Positions 38,852 to 50,537 of a stretch of DNA of 64,000 nt are shown one piece after another. Below the pieces are notes generated by a model. That model saw nothing but the letters and a program-made list of their open reading frames with translations, was not told where the DNA came from and made no database searches. Source of the DNA: Panax quinquefolius (lineage: Eukaryota; Streptophyta; Magnoliopsida; Apiales; Araliaceae). The stretch spans positions 2,722,937 to 2,786,936 of the forward strand of contig CM035160.1 of the NCBI GenBank assembly GCA_020205615.1, in the 5' to 3' direction. The translations under genes and the position numbers were made by a program. Numbering within the stretch: the stretch's first letter is position 1; each line of letters opens with the position of its first letter.

Positions 38852-39665
38852 TATAAATTAGAATGGGGAGATTCTTAATTTATGTGTGTCGCTCGACATA
38901 ATTTTATCGTCATGTATAACAAAACTATTCTTAAAATTCAAATTATTATGTGAATTTATTTTAATTTTTATATTTGTTAATACTTTTTAAGTGGCTTATA
39001 ATATTAACAATAGCATTAGTTAAAATTAAATAAATTCATATCAATCAACTGAAAATAAAAATAAAAAGAAGTTAAGAAACTACATTGTTAAAAAGACCCA
39101 TACCGCAAAGGCGCTTGCCTAGGAGTAGCCCGATTAAAATCGACTATACCAAAATGGCTCTTGACTGGGAGTAGCCCGATTAGAATCAACTTTGGACCGT
39201 TCTTCGTCCTTTTGTGATCGGCCCAACTTATATGTTTGTGTGGTTTTTGAAGGGAGAAATGGGTATCAAGGTACTATGTCAACAATTCCAGCATGTCCCG
39301 GCCCAGTCATGGGAAATTCAGGTGTGACCAGAAGAGATCCTAAGTGGGTCGGTCCTTTTCTTCAATATATATCACAACCAATCTTATTTAATTTTAGAGT
39401 TAAAAGTATTAATAAAAGGTGTCGAAAATTTAAAATTGAAAAATGAACAAAAGAAAAAACGACGAGAGGATCTACTCGTATATGAGACTAAGTGAGTCCT
39501 TGATATATATATAGTCCGACTCTCTCTGGCGAATTTATTAGCTAAAAAGCGAACCGCTATAACAACGCTTTTTTCTCCTGCTATAGCATAGAAAGAAGCG
39601 AAAAAAACCGTCGTTATAAATTATTCGCTTAATCATTGGCCTATAGTTATTGGAGGAGCCAGACC

Positions 39666-39715
<50 letters not shown>

Positions 39716-40886
39716 AATTTTTATTTTTGATTTTTGCATAAATTTTATATATATATATATAAATTTTTTTAAATAAGCAGTTATATATATATATATGTAT
39801 ATATAAAAGCGGATCGAAGCAAAAAAAAAATCTGTGGTATAACCCGCGTGTTTTTTACATTCTACCTCGATCAGCGTATTTTTTACTTTGATTATATATA
39901 TTTAGAATGGCTAAAATATGTATATATGCACAAAACAATATATTGATAAATAATTTTTGTTAAATTATAAATATATAACGGAGAGCCTTTACAATATTTT
40001 TAACAAATAATTAATTGCGTGAAATGGAGAGAGTACGTTTTAAAAAAAGTTAAATAATACAATGACTACCTGATAAGTCGTTTTAAAAAGTTGGACAACT
40101 GTGTTGTCTGTCACGTCAGTAGACTGGGACGCTGGTACCATCGGGGCATGGTCGGCAATGAATTGATGTAAAAATATAAGACTAATTTTACTATCACATA
40201 AAATCGTTCGTATACACTCATATATATATTATTATGGCTCACATAATTTGTTATGTACGTGCACGTCGTGGGCCATTCTATATCTATCTATCTATATCTA
40301 TATCTATATTATAAAGTTTAATTTTGTATTTTAAAAACTTTTTCGCCTCTATAATTTTAAATATATTATTATTTTATTTTTTTAATATTACTTTTTTATG
40401 TTTTATATTTATTATTTTAAATTATATAAAAAACTTCATATAGTTTACCCACACAACACATTACGTTGCGACTATTAATATTTAAATCATGGCAACCTAG
40501 AGAAATAATTTGGGACCTCGTGGCTAATAATTATTATTTTAGTAGGCTAAAGAAAAAGTAATGCTAGAAAACATATATATTTATAGATATATATTAATTA
40601 TGTGTAAAAGACGGATCCGATTAGTATAAAATTATTCTTTTGGTAAGTTGTTTAATTGGCAAATAAAATACTAACACACATACAATCTCACTTGTATGTC
40701 AATATTTTATTGGTCAATCGACTAACTTTTTCCAAAATAAACTTCATATTAACTACTTCCGTACAAAACTATTCCTGTTTAACAACCTTACTCCGACAAG
40801 ATACGGCATTCTTATTTGACGTGCTTTCATACTAGGTGGCTAATAGCTTAATGTTTGTACAAGTATGTATGTATGTATGCAGGAAA

Positions 40887-41129
40887 TATTCTATCCGTTA
40901 AGGTCATGTAAATTAAGAAAATAATTGAAAATCATTAACTATATTATCAATTGTCTATAATACCATTCACCTCACTTTTCTCATAAAAATAGATTAAAAA
41001 ATTAGATGGAGTAATAAGGGGCAATTTGAAAAAAATAGTAATCAATTCTCTTAGATAACCACAAACGATAAATAATTAAAAATAAAAAAAAGTCTAAAAC
41101 GACCTATATATAAAAATAGAAGGAATACT
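40887..41129. mobile_element. MITE-like element, first copy
   Basis: The segment from about 40990 to 41129 matches 45150-45284 closely, including GGAGTAATAAGGGGCAATTT and GTCTAAAACGACCTATATAT. Its left end (TATTCTATCCGTTAAGG) has diverged. It is noncoding. Confidence 0.5.
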
Positions 41130-42269
41130 ATTTAGAAATCTAGCCTAGACAGGTCTTGTATTTACCCACACCTAAATCATCATCCCTTTTGCTCCAAAAA
41201 TAATAAATAAAAATTTAAATGTGGTGGATAATGTTTTTGTTTTTGGGGAGTGCTGACTGGACCCTTGTTTACTATTTTGTTTTTGTTTTATATATTAGTG
41301 AAAGGAATATTATTTGATAAATCATTTTAAAAAGAAAAGATAAATTTGGACCACTGTGTTTCAGTCCAGTCACGTTGGTTTAATTATAAGAAAAATACTA
41401 GTACTAAACACTGGTAGTACATTAAAATTTGTTTTGGACCACCTGGCACCGTGTATTCAACTCATTGAGTTGAGTAGGACCATGCATGCAGGCAATCAAT
41501 CACTTTTGGTTTACAAAGACAAAGAAATGTCACACCTATAATTTGTATGTATTTGCTCGTAAGTAAGACCGAAAAATGAATAAAAGTTTGATTTGAGTTG
41601 GATTTAAAATATAAATAAAATTTAAAATTGATAAATTATTTGAATTTTTTTAAATTATAATTTATATCGATGCTCAGATTATATTCTTTCAAAAAGTTAA
41701 AAATCTTCAGGCTCGATTCAAGATTGTGATCGACTCAATAGTTAAACGACTCTTGATCAAATCTTATTTCATACTCGATAAATTTTGCGAACCAAATCTA
41801 AAAAAATTAATACTGAGCTCGACTTGTTTCATTTATACTCCTACCTACTAGGTAGTCTTTGTTTGTAAAAATGAATCAAACAGTTTGAGTTCAATTTATA
41901 TTCTGCTTGACTAAAAGCTCGATTAGAACTTGACTTGAAAATAAATGATTCAATATGAACAAATTTTAAAATTCGATAAAGTACTCGAATCTCTTCAAAT
42001 TTTAATTTTTTATTCATACTCAATTATATTCGCTCCAAAAGTTCAAACTGATCAAAGTAATTTGATCCGTTTTTAAATTACAGATAGTGACGTGCAATAA
42101 AATTAGAAATCACATAATATATTTTACTCTAATTTATGTGTAGTCGTAGGAAATAATTTTTTGTTTGTTATAAAATTATAACATATATATTTATGGATGT
42201 TTAGATTTAATTGTAATGATCTTTGGAATTTTGGAACCCCCATGTTCATGATTTTTGAGTTTTGAAACT

Positions 42270-42274
42270 TCAAG
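42270..42274. other. Target-site duplication, left copy (TCAAG)
   Basis: The five bases TCAAG directly precede the LTR at 42275 and are repeated exactly at 44925-44929 directly after it. This is the 5-bp duplication made by retrotransposon integrase. Confidence 0.85.
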
Positions 42275-44924
42275 TGTGACTTAAAAAAATAGGTATACAT
42301 CACCCATTCTAAGTTGTTAATATACGTAGATGTAAACAACTACAACTTTATTATTACAACAAGAAAGCTGTGAGTTTAAATACAAATATTATCTTCTGTA
42401 TAATATCTATACTCAAATAAATCCTCATCACATTTATTGATACATTATTTTACAAAATGGTGAGGACTACTAAACAATCCTTTCTAAAACCTTCATTCCA
42501 TTTTTCACTGCATCTCGCTTATATTCTCGCCTCCCCGAGAAGAATGGAACAAAAAGGAAAAAGGTGAAATTTCAACTAGCTCAAGAAAGAATATTATGAC
42601 TAAGATAATATACAACAAATTATCGTTAGTCTTCAACGAGGAAAAATTTAATAGAATCTGATAGACAACAAATTTTAAATCAATATTCGCAATGGAAATA
42701 ATAATTCATTAGAAGAGTTAAGTAGAGAATGCAAACTACTATCTTTCATGTATGAATTTAAAAATTCATCGTCTATCTTTTATCCCCGTAACAACAATCC
42801 ATAAACATCGGAATCAAATATTCATCTTTGCACTTCTGTGCCCAAAGATATTCAATGATTATTCAGTGTTCATTTAAACACTGTTCATCTTGCACTACAG
42901 TGCCAAAGATATTCTTCAGAAATCATTCATCTTTTGCTGACTTCTGGTGCCAAAGATATTCAATAATATCATCATTTTAAGATCGAGGATGATGAAAAAT
43001 ATTTTTAAAGAAACGAATCCGGTGAAACAAAATGATGAGGATTAAGGATTAAGGATTTAGATTGCTGTTTTATCCATGTTCAAAATACCTCAAAATAATC
43101 ATAGTGGTGTAAAATTCAAGAATGATCAAAACATGGATACAATCAAAGCTAGTAGTAGTCCGAATAGATATTTTGGACGAAAAGAAGAAATTTTATTTTT
43201 CGATGAATAGCCAGATATCGTGAATAGTGTAGATATCGTGAATAAAGTCAGATATCGTGAATAGTCCAGAATGAATAGAAACTCAGACACCAAAAGATAG
43301 AAATTCTACAAAAAAACATTTTCACGCCTACATGAATAGTACTTCGTGAATAAGAACTCGTGAATAGTAACTCATGAATAGTAACTCGTGAATAGTAACT
43401 CATAAATAGTAACCCCGAGCATGAAAAAGTTCTAAATTTGATAAAAATTCCAACCAATATTTCAAAGATAATGATATTGAAGAAATAATATCATTTGAGA
43501 AGAAAATAACATCCTTACCTCAAAGAATCGAAGATTTCTAAGGAAAGATCTAAGTGATCTTTGAATGAAACTCAGATTGAACAAAGAACTCTCAAGTATC
43601 TAAATACTCACAAAATACGCTCAATAATATAGAGGGAGAAAGAGAAAACTTTGTTTACGGTGTGATTTTCAATTCTAACTTAGCCTTCTATTTATAGGAA
43701 AATGTTAAATTACCAAGCGGACTTGACCCAGCACCGATGGTTTTTTACCGCTACTATTGCCACCCACCACATTTGAAATAAAATTCAAAGACATTTTTCA
43801 CCAACCACAAGTGGGGCCCACTCAATTCTAGAATTTTCCATCAAAATCAATTATAACCCTACTTTTCCAATCAAACACCTCTTAAAATTTATAACAAATC
43901 ATTCGATTTCATTTTTAACGGTTTAAAATTTGAAGACATATACTCAACTTATATATGTATAACGTATCCAAAAATCATAACGATCCAACTACGATTAAAA
44001 TTATAACTCACGCAATATATCGTAAAAATCTTCGATTTGATTTTTAATACCTCCATTCGGACAAAAAATAATCGATAAAACACCTCAACATTAAATCCTT
44101 CAATTATAACCACATATAATAAATAAATCCATCATTTATATCCATATCAAATAAATATTTTCTTATCATATAAATCAATAATTAATTATTCTAAATAATA
44201 TTACGTAATCACTGATTATGACAAATGAGGCGGTTCAGAAAGAAGGGGCTTTCCAATAAGGATCTCTCCATCTTTGGCGCCATGCAATTAGGTGACCAAA
44301 CCTCTCCTCCAGATGTAACTTTCTAGACATTGCCAATAATGTTATCTAATAATATTATTCAAATAATATGAATTATTGATCCGATAATGGGAAATATTGT
44401 GCGTTGACAATTATTGAAGCAATGAATAATATAAAATACCAACGCAAATGACAATTATTGAATCAATAAAATAAAATCTTGAGCAATAATTATCGTAACA
44501 ATTATTGAGTAGTGCCTTTCACGTAAGGATCAATAATTGATGCAATACCGCAAATGTCTTCTTGTTCAACAACGGCGTATTAGTGTGTTTTAACCAACGG
44601 GTATTCCAACAAAGATAACTTGTGAATAATTACGTAGTTATTTTTAAACAACTTATATTTATCGTTTTCCTCATCCAATCTTTCAGTTATGGGCCCCCAC
44701 ATGGTCGCTGGCTTGCCGCATTTAATATTATTCACAAGCGATTTTAATATTCCACGACCAAACGAATATTCCCGACAACAATGAATATTTTATAACCACT
44801 TGCTTATTTTGAAATATTTGCGTATTTTACCCCTAACTATCCACATTAATCAAATCAACCCTTACTATTTTAAAATAATAAATAAAGGAAATTCCTTTTT
44901 ATTTAAAAAATTTCTGGTCTTACA
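42275..44924 (-). repeat. Solo LTR of family A
   Basis: It starts TGTGACTTAAAAAAATAGG (family A usually TGTGACGCCCCCAAAATAGG) and ends TCTGGTCTTACA, 2650 bp. Perfect TCAAG duplications lie on both sides and there is no internal region. A solo LTR arises by recombination between the two LTRs of one insertion. The segment 43700-44130 differs strongly from the other copies, so it belongs to a sub-lineage. It also holds an expanded run of GTGAATAGTAACTC repeats at 43331-43413. The TATA-like TATAAATAG on the minus strand is near 43688. Confidence 0.88.
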
Positions 44925-45490
44925 TCAAGTCCATATATCTATAAATAAGAGCATTGTAAAAGATAATGTAGGATATATAAAAAATATTATGAGAATACTT
45001 TTTTTTTCTAATCATTTTATTTTTAATTTTAGTAATTTTTATAACATAGTTGTATTTTTGTCGAATAAAGTATGGACCCAAATTAGTTCTCTAGTACTCT
45101 CTCCGTTCCTAAAAGATTGTCGTTTTAAAAAAAAAAATGACAAATATGGATTAAAAAATTAGGTGGAGTAATAAGGGGCAATTTGGAAAAAATAGTAATC
45201 AATTCTCCTAAATAACCACAAACGACAAATAATTATGAATAAAAAAGAGAGTCTAAAACGACCTATATATAGGAATGAAAGGAGTATATACTTTTAACAC
45301 ACAAACTCATGTCCAGTGCTGAAGTCAATATTTTAATTCAGTGGAATCAAAATTTTGTGATGTTATAAATAATTTAGCGGGATTCAGGGGTCTCTGAGCC
45401 AATTTTTTTGGATAATATTATATTTTTTGGACAGTTGCATATGTAAAACATGTATTTTATTACAATATTATTAATATAACAAGTAATAAC

Positions 45491-45528
<38 letters not shown>

Positions 45529-45702
45529 TTCTTATTTACCCCTAACACGCCTTTCTAATCACAAATTTGTTAATAAATATTTAAATTTCTTATGTTATAA
45601 AAATAATATAAATTAGATTATTATTTATTTTAAAAATATTAGATGAAGATACATACATAAAGAAATAGAAGTAATATGAAATTGAAAAAGTTATAAAAAA
45701 TC
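44925..45702. other. Intergenic DNA with a Stowaway-type MITE and (CA)n
   Basis: Short single-copy-looking stretch. It begins with the right TCAAG duplication, contains the MITE at 45095-45286 and a TATATACACAC microsatellite at 45490-45528, and is otherwise AT-rich. No gene is seen. Confidence 0.55.
45095..45286. mobile_element. Stowaway-type MITE, second copy
   Basis: TA, then CTCTCTCCGTTCCTAAAA at the left, and AGGAATGAAAGGAG followed by TA at the right, as imperfect inverted repeats around a 190-bp AT-rich core. TA duplication plus the CTCCnTCCGTTCC terminus fits Stowaway (Tc1/mariner-type) MITEs. Its core matches 40990-41129. Confidence 0.6.
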
Positions 45703-48409
45703 TGTGACGCCCCCAAAATTAGGTATACGTCACCCATCTTAGGTCGCCACTTACATGGTACATAATTTAAATACAACTTACTAATATAAGCGTCTGTATG
45801 CAATAATACGACATAAAGCGTGAGTTTGAATAAAATAATCTCTACTAGATATTATACAAACTCAATAGGAGTCCTCATTACAATTATTATCACACTATTT
45901 CACGAGAATAGTGAGGACTACTAATGCTATCCTCTGGACCATTATTCCGTTCCCCGGCTCGTCCAAACTATATTCTCATTTCGAAGAGAATAAAGTGAAA
46001 GAAAGGGTGAGCTCAACTAGCCCGAAGAAGAAATATTATAACTAAGATAATGCGAGAATAAATTATCAATAGTCTTCAACAATGTTAAACCGATAAAATA
46101 CAATAGACAACCCGGTTTAATCTGCATGGAATACGCAATCCATTAAAAGAGTCAGTAGAAAATAAAGTCTACTATCTTTTAGGTTTTAAAAGGTTTTCAT
46201 CAATTTTTATCACTAAGACTCGGTTTAATGAATAAACCACAATATCTAATCATCCCTCGTACTCACTTGGCCAAGGATTTTCATCAAATTATCAATGGTC
46301 ATGACTATATACCGAATCACCCTCGGTCATAATCATACAAAAACTATCCATCAACGCATTATGCAGACCATCGAGGACTTTTGTCACATCATTTATATCA
46401 AGCCATGATTATACCGAATGACCTCTCGGTCATAATCATACTAAGTTCATCTATGCACGTAAGCCAAAGATAACATAATATAACATGAGGATGATGACAA
46501 TGACATAATAATTCACTAAAACAAGTTCACGAATTAATTTATTAGGGAACTAATAACGTCCAAATTGTCAACATGATCTTTGTTTTGTAGAGTAAAATTC
46601 AAGAATGATCGGAAGAATATTTCCATGAAAAGATCTTTGGATGAAACGCAAATATCAAGAATATTCTACTAATTTCATGGAGTATGAAGTCAAAGTTTTA
46701 ACCAACCTGGGTATAATAAAGAATGGAATAACAAAGGAAATCACCACGCATGCGGTGACTTCAGATGAGCAAAGTTATTCCAACAGAATAATAATAACGG
46801 AACCAGTCGGGTGAAATTCACACCGACAAGCAGATGTTCCAACGAGAATAATAAAGATGGAACCGGATCAGGTGTAAAACACACAGATAGGATATTCCAA
46901 ATGAGAATGATAAAGACGGAACCCAGTCCGGTGTAAAACACATGCAGGATGTTCCAACAGAATAATAAAGAGCGGGAACCAGTCCGGGTTGTAAAACACA
47001 CGCATGGATGTTCCAACAGAATAATAGAAAGAATGTCACCAAGTATAGGGTAAACCACGATACAAATTATGTATGTATGGGGTATGCCAGCGTATACAAA
47101 GTTATTCCAATGTAATAATAAAGAATAGAATAACGAGAGGATTTCACCAAGTATAGGGTGTCACAGCGTATAAAGTTATTCCAATGTAATAATAAAGAAT
47201 GGAATAACAAAAGTTCTCTTCATGAATAAGAAGAATAACACCCTTTACAAGTACAACAAATAATATCTCTTACCTTAAAAAGAATGAATATTGGAAAAGT
47301 GAAGTATAGTAATACTTTTTTTTTCTCTCTATAGTTTCTCTCTACAGAGTTTCAATGAATTCGTAAGAAATAATGAAGGAATGAGCTTTCTATTTATAGA
47401 AAAACCGAGGGTGGCTCTTTGGTCTTAACGAAGGGTCAAAATGACTCTTGGTAATATGAAGAGACAACTACTTATTTCATGGAGGGTAATTAACCCTTGG
47501 AACAATCAAGAAAGCGATTAACTCTTGGTAATATCAAGGGACAACTACTATTTGCGAAGGGTAATTACTATCGACGAAGGTAATTACTATTGACGAAGGT
47601 AATTACTATTGAAGAAGGTAATTACTATCGACGAAAAAGTAAATACTATCGATTGAAGGTAAATACTTATCGACGAAGGTAATTACTTATTCACAAAGGT
47701 AATTACTATTCACAAAGGTAAATCTTATTGACGAAGAGACTCTTAGATGATGACATATGGGCCCCCATAAAATAATCAAACTTACTACAAACGTCTCATA
47801 ATGACTCTTTATATACATCAAGGATTGAATAAATATTACCACAAATCATTTTATTTTTAATCAACACATATTTAATCTTTCAACAATTATTAATCATTTA
47901 TAACTTGTCGTCTCAATTAATAATATAACATATTATACGAGATGATATTGTGACAATAATTGAATCAATAATATAAGAGATATGATGCAACAATTCTTGT
48001 AGTAATAATTGAGTATAGTAAGTGACTTCTCACGTAAGATCAATAATCAATCTGAGTGTACTCTTGCAACCACGCCAGCGTATTCTTTACTTTTACTCTT
48101 AGGGTAGTTCAACGGCTTTAACAGTAACACCTCTGCCGTTATTTTTATAGAAAGATAATTTTGTCGCTTTTTTTAACTACGACAATACTTCCGTTAATGG
48201 GGTCCACCATCGATTGAGTAGTCGTCATACGAATATTCTCCGATAAAAGAATATTCCCCACCAAACTAATATTTTATAACAACTTGCTTACTTTGCAAAA
48301 TTTATAAATATTACCCACAACTATAACATTATATCAAATTTATTCCATAATATTCAAAAAATAATATTAATAGAAAATTCATCTTTATTTATAAAAGTGG
48401 GGTCTTACA
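45703..48409 (-). repeat. Family B LTR, minus orientation (subfamily B')
   Basis: It starts TGTGACGCCCCC at 45703 and ends GGGGTCTTACA at 48409, 2707 bp. It is collinear with the B LTRs at 9016 and 14835 over the first 1.65 kb, including the 58-bp array at about 46770-47220. From about 47400 it differs and holds a 19-bp minisatellite. GAATATTC-like sites persist near 48230-48260. It is followed by the PPT and B internal sequence. Confidence 0.85.
47553..47736. repeat. 19-bp minisatellite unique to the B' LTR
   Basis: About nine head-to-tail copies of a unit near TCGACGAAGGTAATTACTA (19-21 bp), with the first half alternating TCGAC/TTGAC/TTCAC. It is absent from the B LTRs at 9016, 14835 and 50538. 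Confidence 0.85.
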
Positions 48410-50537
48410 ACCTCCCCTTCTTATGAAATTTCGCCCTCGAAATTAGTGCGTATCGCACGATATGATAAAGAGTCGAGGATACCTTGAATACCTTTATCGT
48501 TAAAAATATTAAATTCATCTTCGTAATCCGCCAAAGATATTCATTAACAATTCATCTTTGCACTACAAAGCTAAAGATATACAAATCAGTAAAACCAATA
48601 ATCTTTGACGCACTTAATAGTATCACGACCATAAATTATCCATGCACTTCACCGGCGAGGATATTCGTGTTTTCAATTACAGGCCATGATTATACCGAAT
48701 AATCCTTGGTCATAATCATACCAAGTCTATCAATGCACTACTACCAAAGATGACTTTTACCACATCCATGAATTAATATTTCATTCACGAGAGTCATTTC
48801 AATAATTAATCCATATCATCGAATCATCCCCGCACTCTGTGCCAAGGATATTCATTAAGTATCACGCACCACGAATTATCCATGCACTACTACCAAAGAT
48901 AATCGTGTATTAATTAGTATCACGACCACAAATTATCCACATGCACTACTACCAAAGATAATCGTGTATTCATTAGTATCACGACCACAAATTATCCATG
49001 ACTACTACCAAAGATAATCGTGTATTCATTAAGATATCACGACCACAAATTATCCGTGCACTACTACCAAAGATAATCGTGTTTTCAATTACGGTTATGA
49101 TTATACCGAACAATCCCTGGTCATAATCATACCAAGTCCATCTACGCACTCTGAGCCACGAGATGACTTTCAACATAATATAAGCGTGAGGATAATGATA
49201 TAAAGAATCAATCAAATGAGATAAAGGATAAATATTAAACATTTATAATATAATTTATCCAGATTCAAGAATATCCCCATGTTATCAATCACTTAATAAT
49301 CTCATAATCTAATATCATTAATATTATAACAATATTTTAATCACTTCTTAAATTTATAAACAATTTATCTCAATTGTTTACGCTTTTACCATATAATGCA
49401 TTTAATCATTCAAAATGCCATACTCATAAGATATCATCACCAATTATCAAATCCCTCAAAAAATATGCATATACTCTATATAGGATTCTCTCAGCCATAA
49501 AATCCTATTTTCAACTTTTTGTTACTTCACATAACATATTTAACTCATATATTCAGTAACTAAACTATTTTCATGAAAAATACCAAATCAGTCCCAAAAA
49601 TATTTCTTTTCTGGGATTTAGCATAATATAGTCCCATAATGAAAATATATTTTCTCGGAAGATTTTAAAATTCATTTACTATTTTTCAAAAATCAATTTC
49701 TAATTAATTCTTAAGAAATTAGCTACCTCAAGTTTAACTCCAAAAATTCTCAAATCTTGGCAGGACCTTACACATGTTAATGTGAGCCTCGATTTAAATT
49801 TCATGGTCATCTGAGTTATAGAACTCCGGTTATAGCATTTTTTTGTCAAAAAACCTAAATATTGAAATGGTCATAACATGCTCATTTTAAGTCGGAATGA
49901 GCTCATTTTTGGACACGATGTTCTTTATACCATATACTTTTATGTCCCAAAAGGCTTGAATTTTTCTCACTAATTAAGTGGCCAAAATAGCCCTTACAAA
50001 AACATGGTAGCAGCTTTTTGGACATTTTGAAGTTTTGACTCCTTTGCTAAAATCAGTCCACACGAAAATCTACAACACCTTTTTCATTTATTCCACTTGG
50101 ATTAGTTAGGTAACTCATAGATCTAACTCTAGGACTTAACCACACTCAAAAATTCAAAATATAATAGGAGATTTGGTCAATTGAATTTGATGTTACGTTT
50201 TTCACCAAAATCTGGTTTTTAACTCCTTGTGATTTTTAAGAAACTTTCATGTTTTCACATACTAACCAACATAACTCATCATAACACTTAATAATACCAC
50301 GTATACCCATGATTTTCATTAGTCCAATGCTTTTATTATGACTTTCATCATAAACCACGTAAACTGTTTATTTTAGTTGAAGAAATATTTGAGGGTTTAA
50401 GAAATGGGTTTTATACTGGGGTCAATACAAAATTCGATTTCACGCTCTAAGTAGGCTAAGAAGTCTTCAAGAATACGCCAGGAAATTTATTAATAATAGA
50501 AATATCATTCAAAACTGTGACTCTCATCCAAGACTTG
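48410..50537 (-). mobile_element. Truncated internal region of a family B element
   Basis: Collinear with 11472-13710 of the complete B element: PPT, CCAAAGATA-type short repeats, the 58-bp tandem array (four to five units, about 48851-49082), and an AT-rich middle. It stops at CATCCAAGACTTG, where a plus-strand B LTR starts. The PBS side, the gag remnant and its own second LTR are missing. No coding sequence is recognisable. Confidence 0.8.
48851..49082. repeat. Tandem ~58-bp array, B' internal copy
   Basis: Four to five units with the same core as 11911-12255 (ATTAGTATCACGACCAC, GCACTACTACCAAAGATA). There are fewer units than in the complete B element, so copy number varies within the family. 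Confidence 0.8.

Larger units (their letters stand above)
37563..42269. other. AT-rich intergenic DNA upstream of the RIN13-like gene
   Basis: The first few hundred bases should hold the 5' UTR and promoter of the minus-strand gene; no TATA box can be placed with confidence. (TTA)n lies at 38061-38080. A 62-bp duplicated block containing GGAGTAGCCCGATTA is at 39121 and 39167. Diverged repeats with GCGAACCGCTATAACAACGC and GCGGATCGAAGC lie at 39545-39840, (TA)n at 39668-39709, and (TATC)n at 40278-40312. Two MITE-like pieces are listed separately. No convincing gene was found on either strand. Confidence 0.6.

Noticed and set aside
39192..39446. An 84-codon open frame near the 62-bp duplication
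   Set aside because: No recognisable domain, surrounded by diverged repeats; not enough to call a gene.
44800..45162. A 120-codon open frame across the right edge of the solo LTR
   Set aside because: It crosses the LTR end, target duplication and MITE, so it cannot be an ancestral coding unit.
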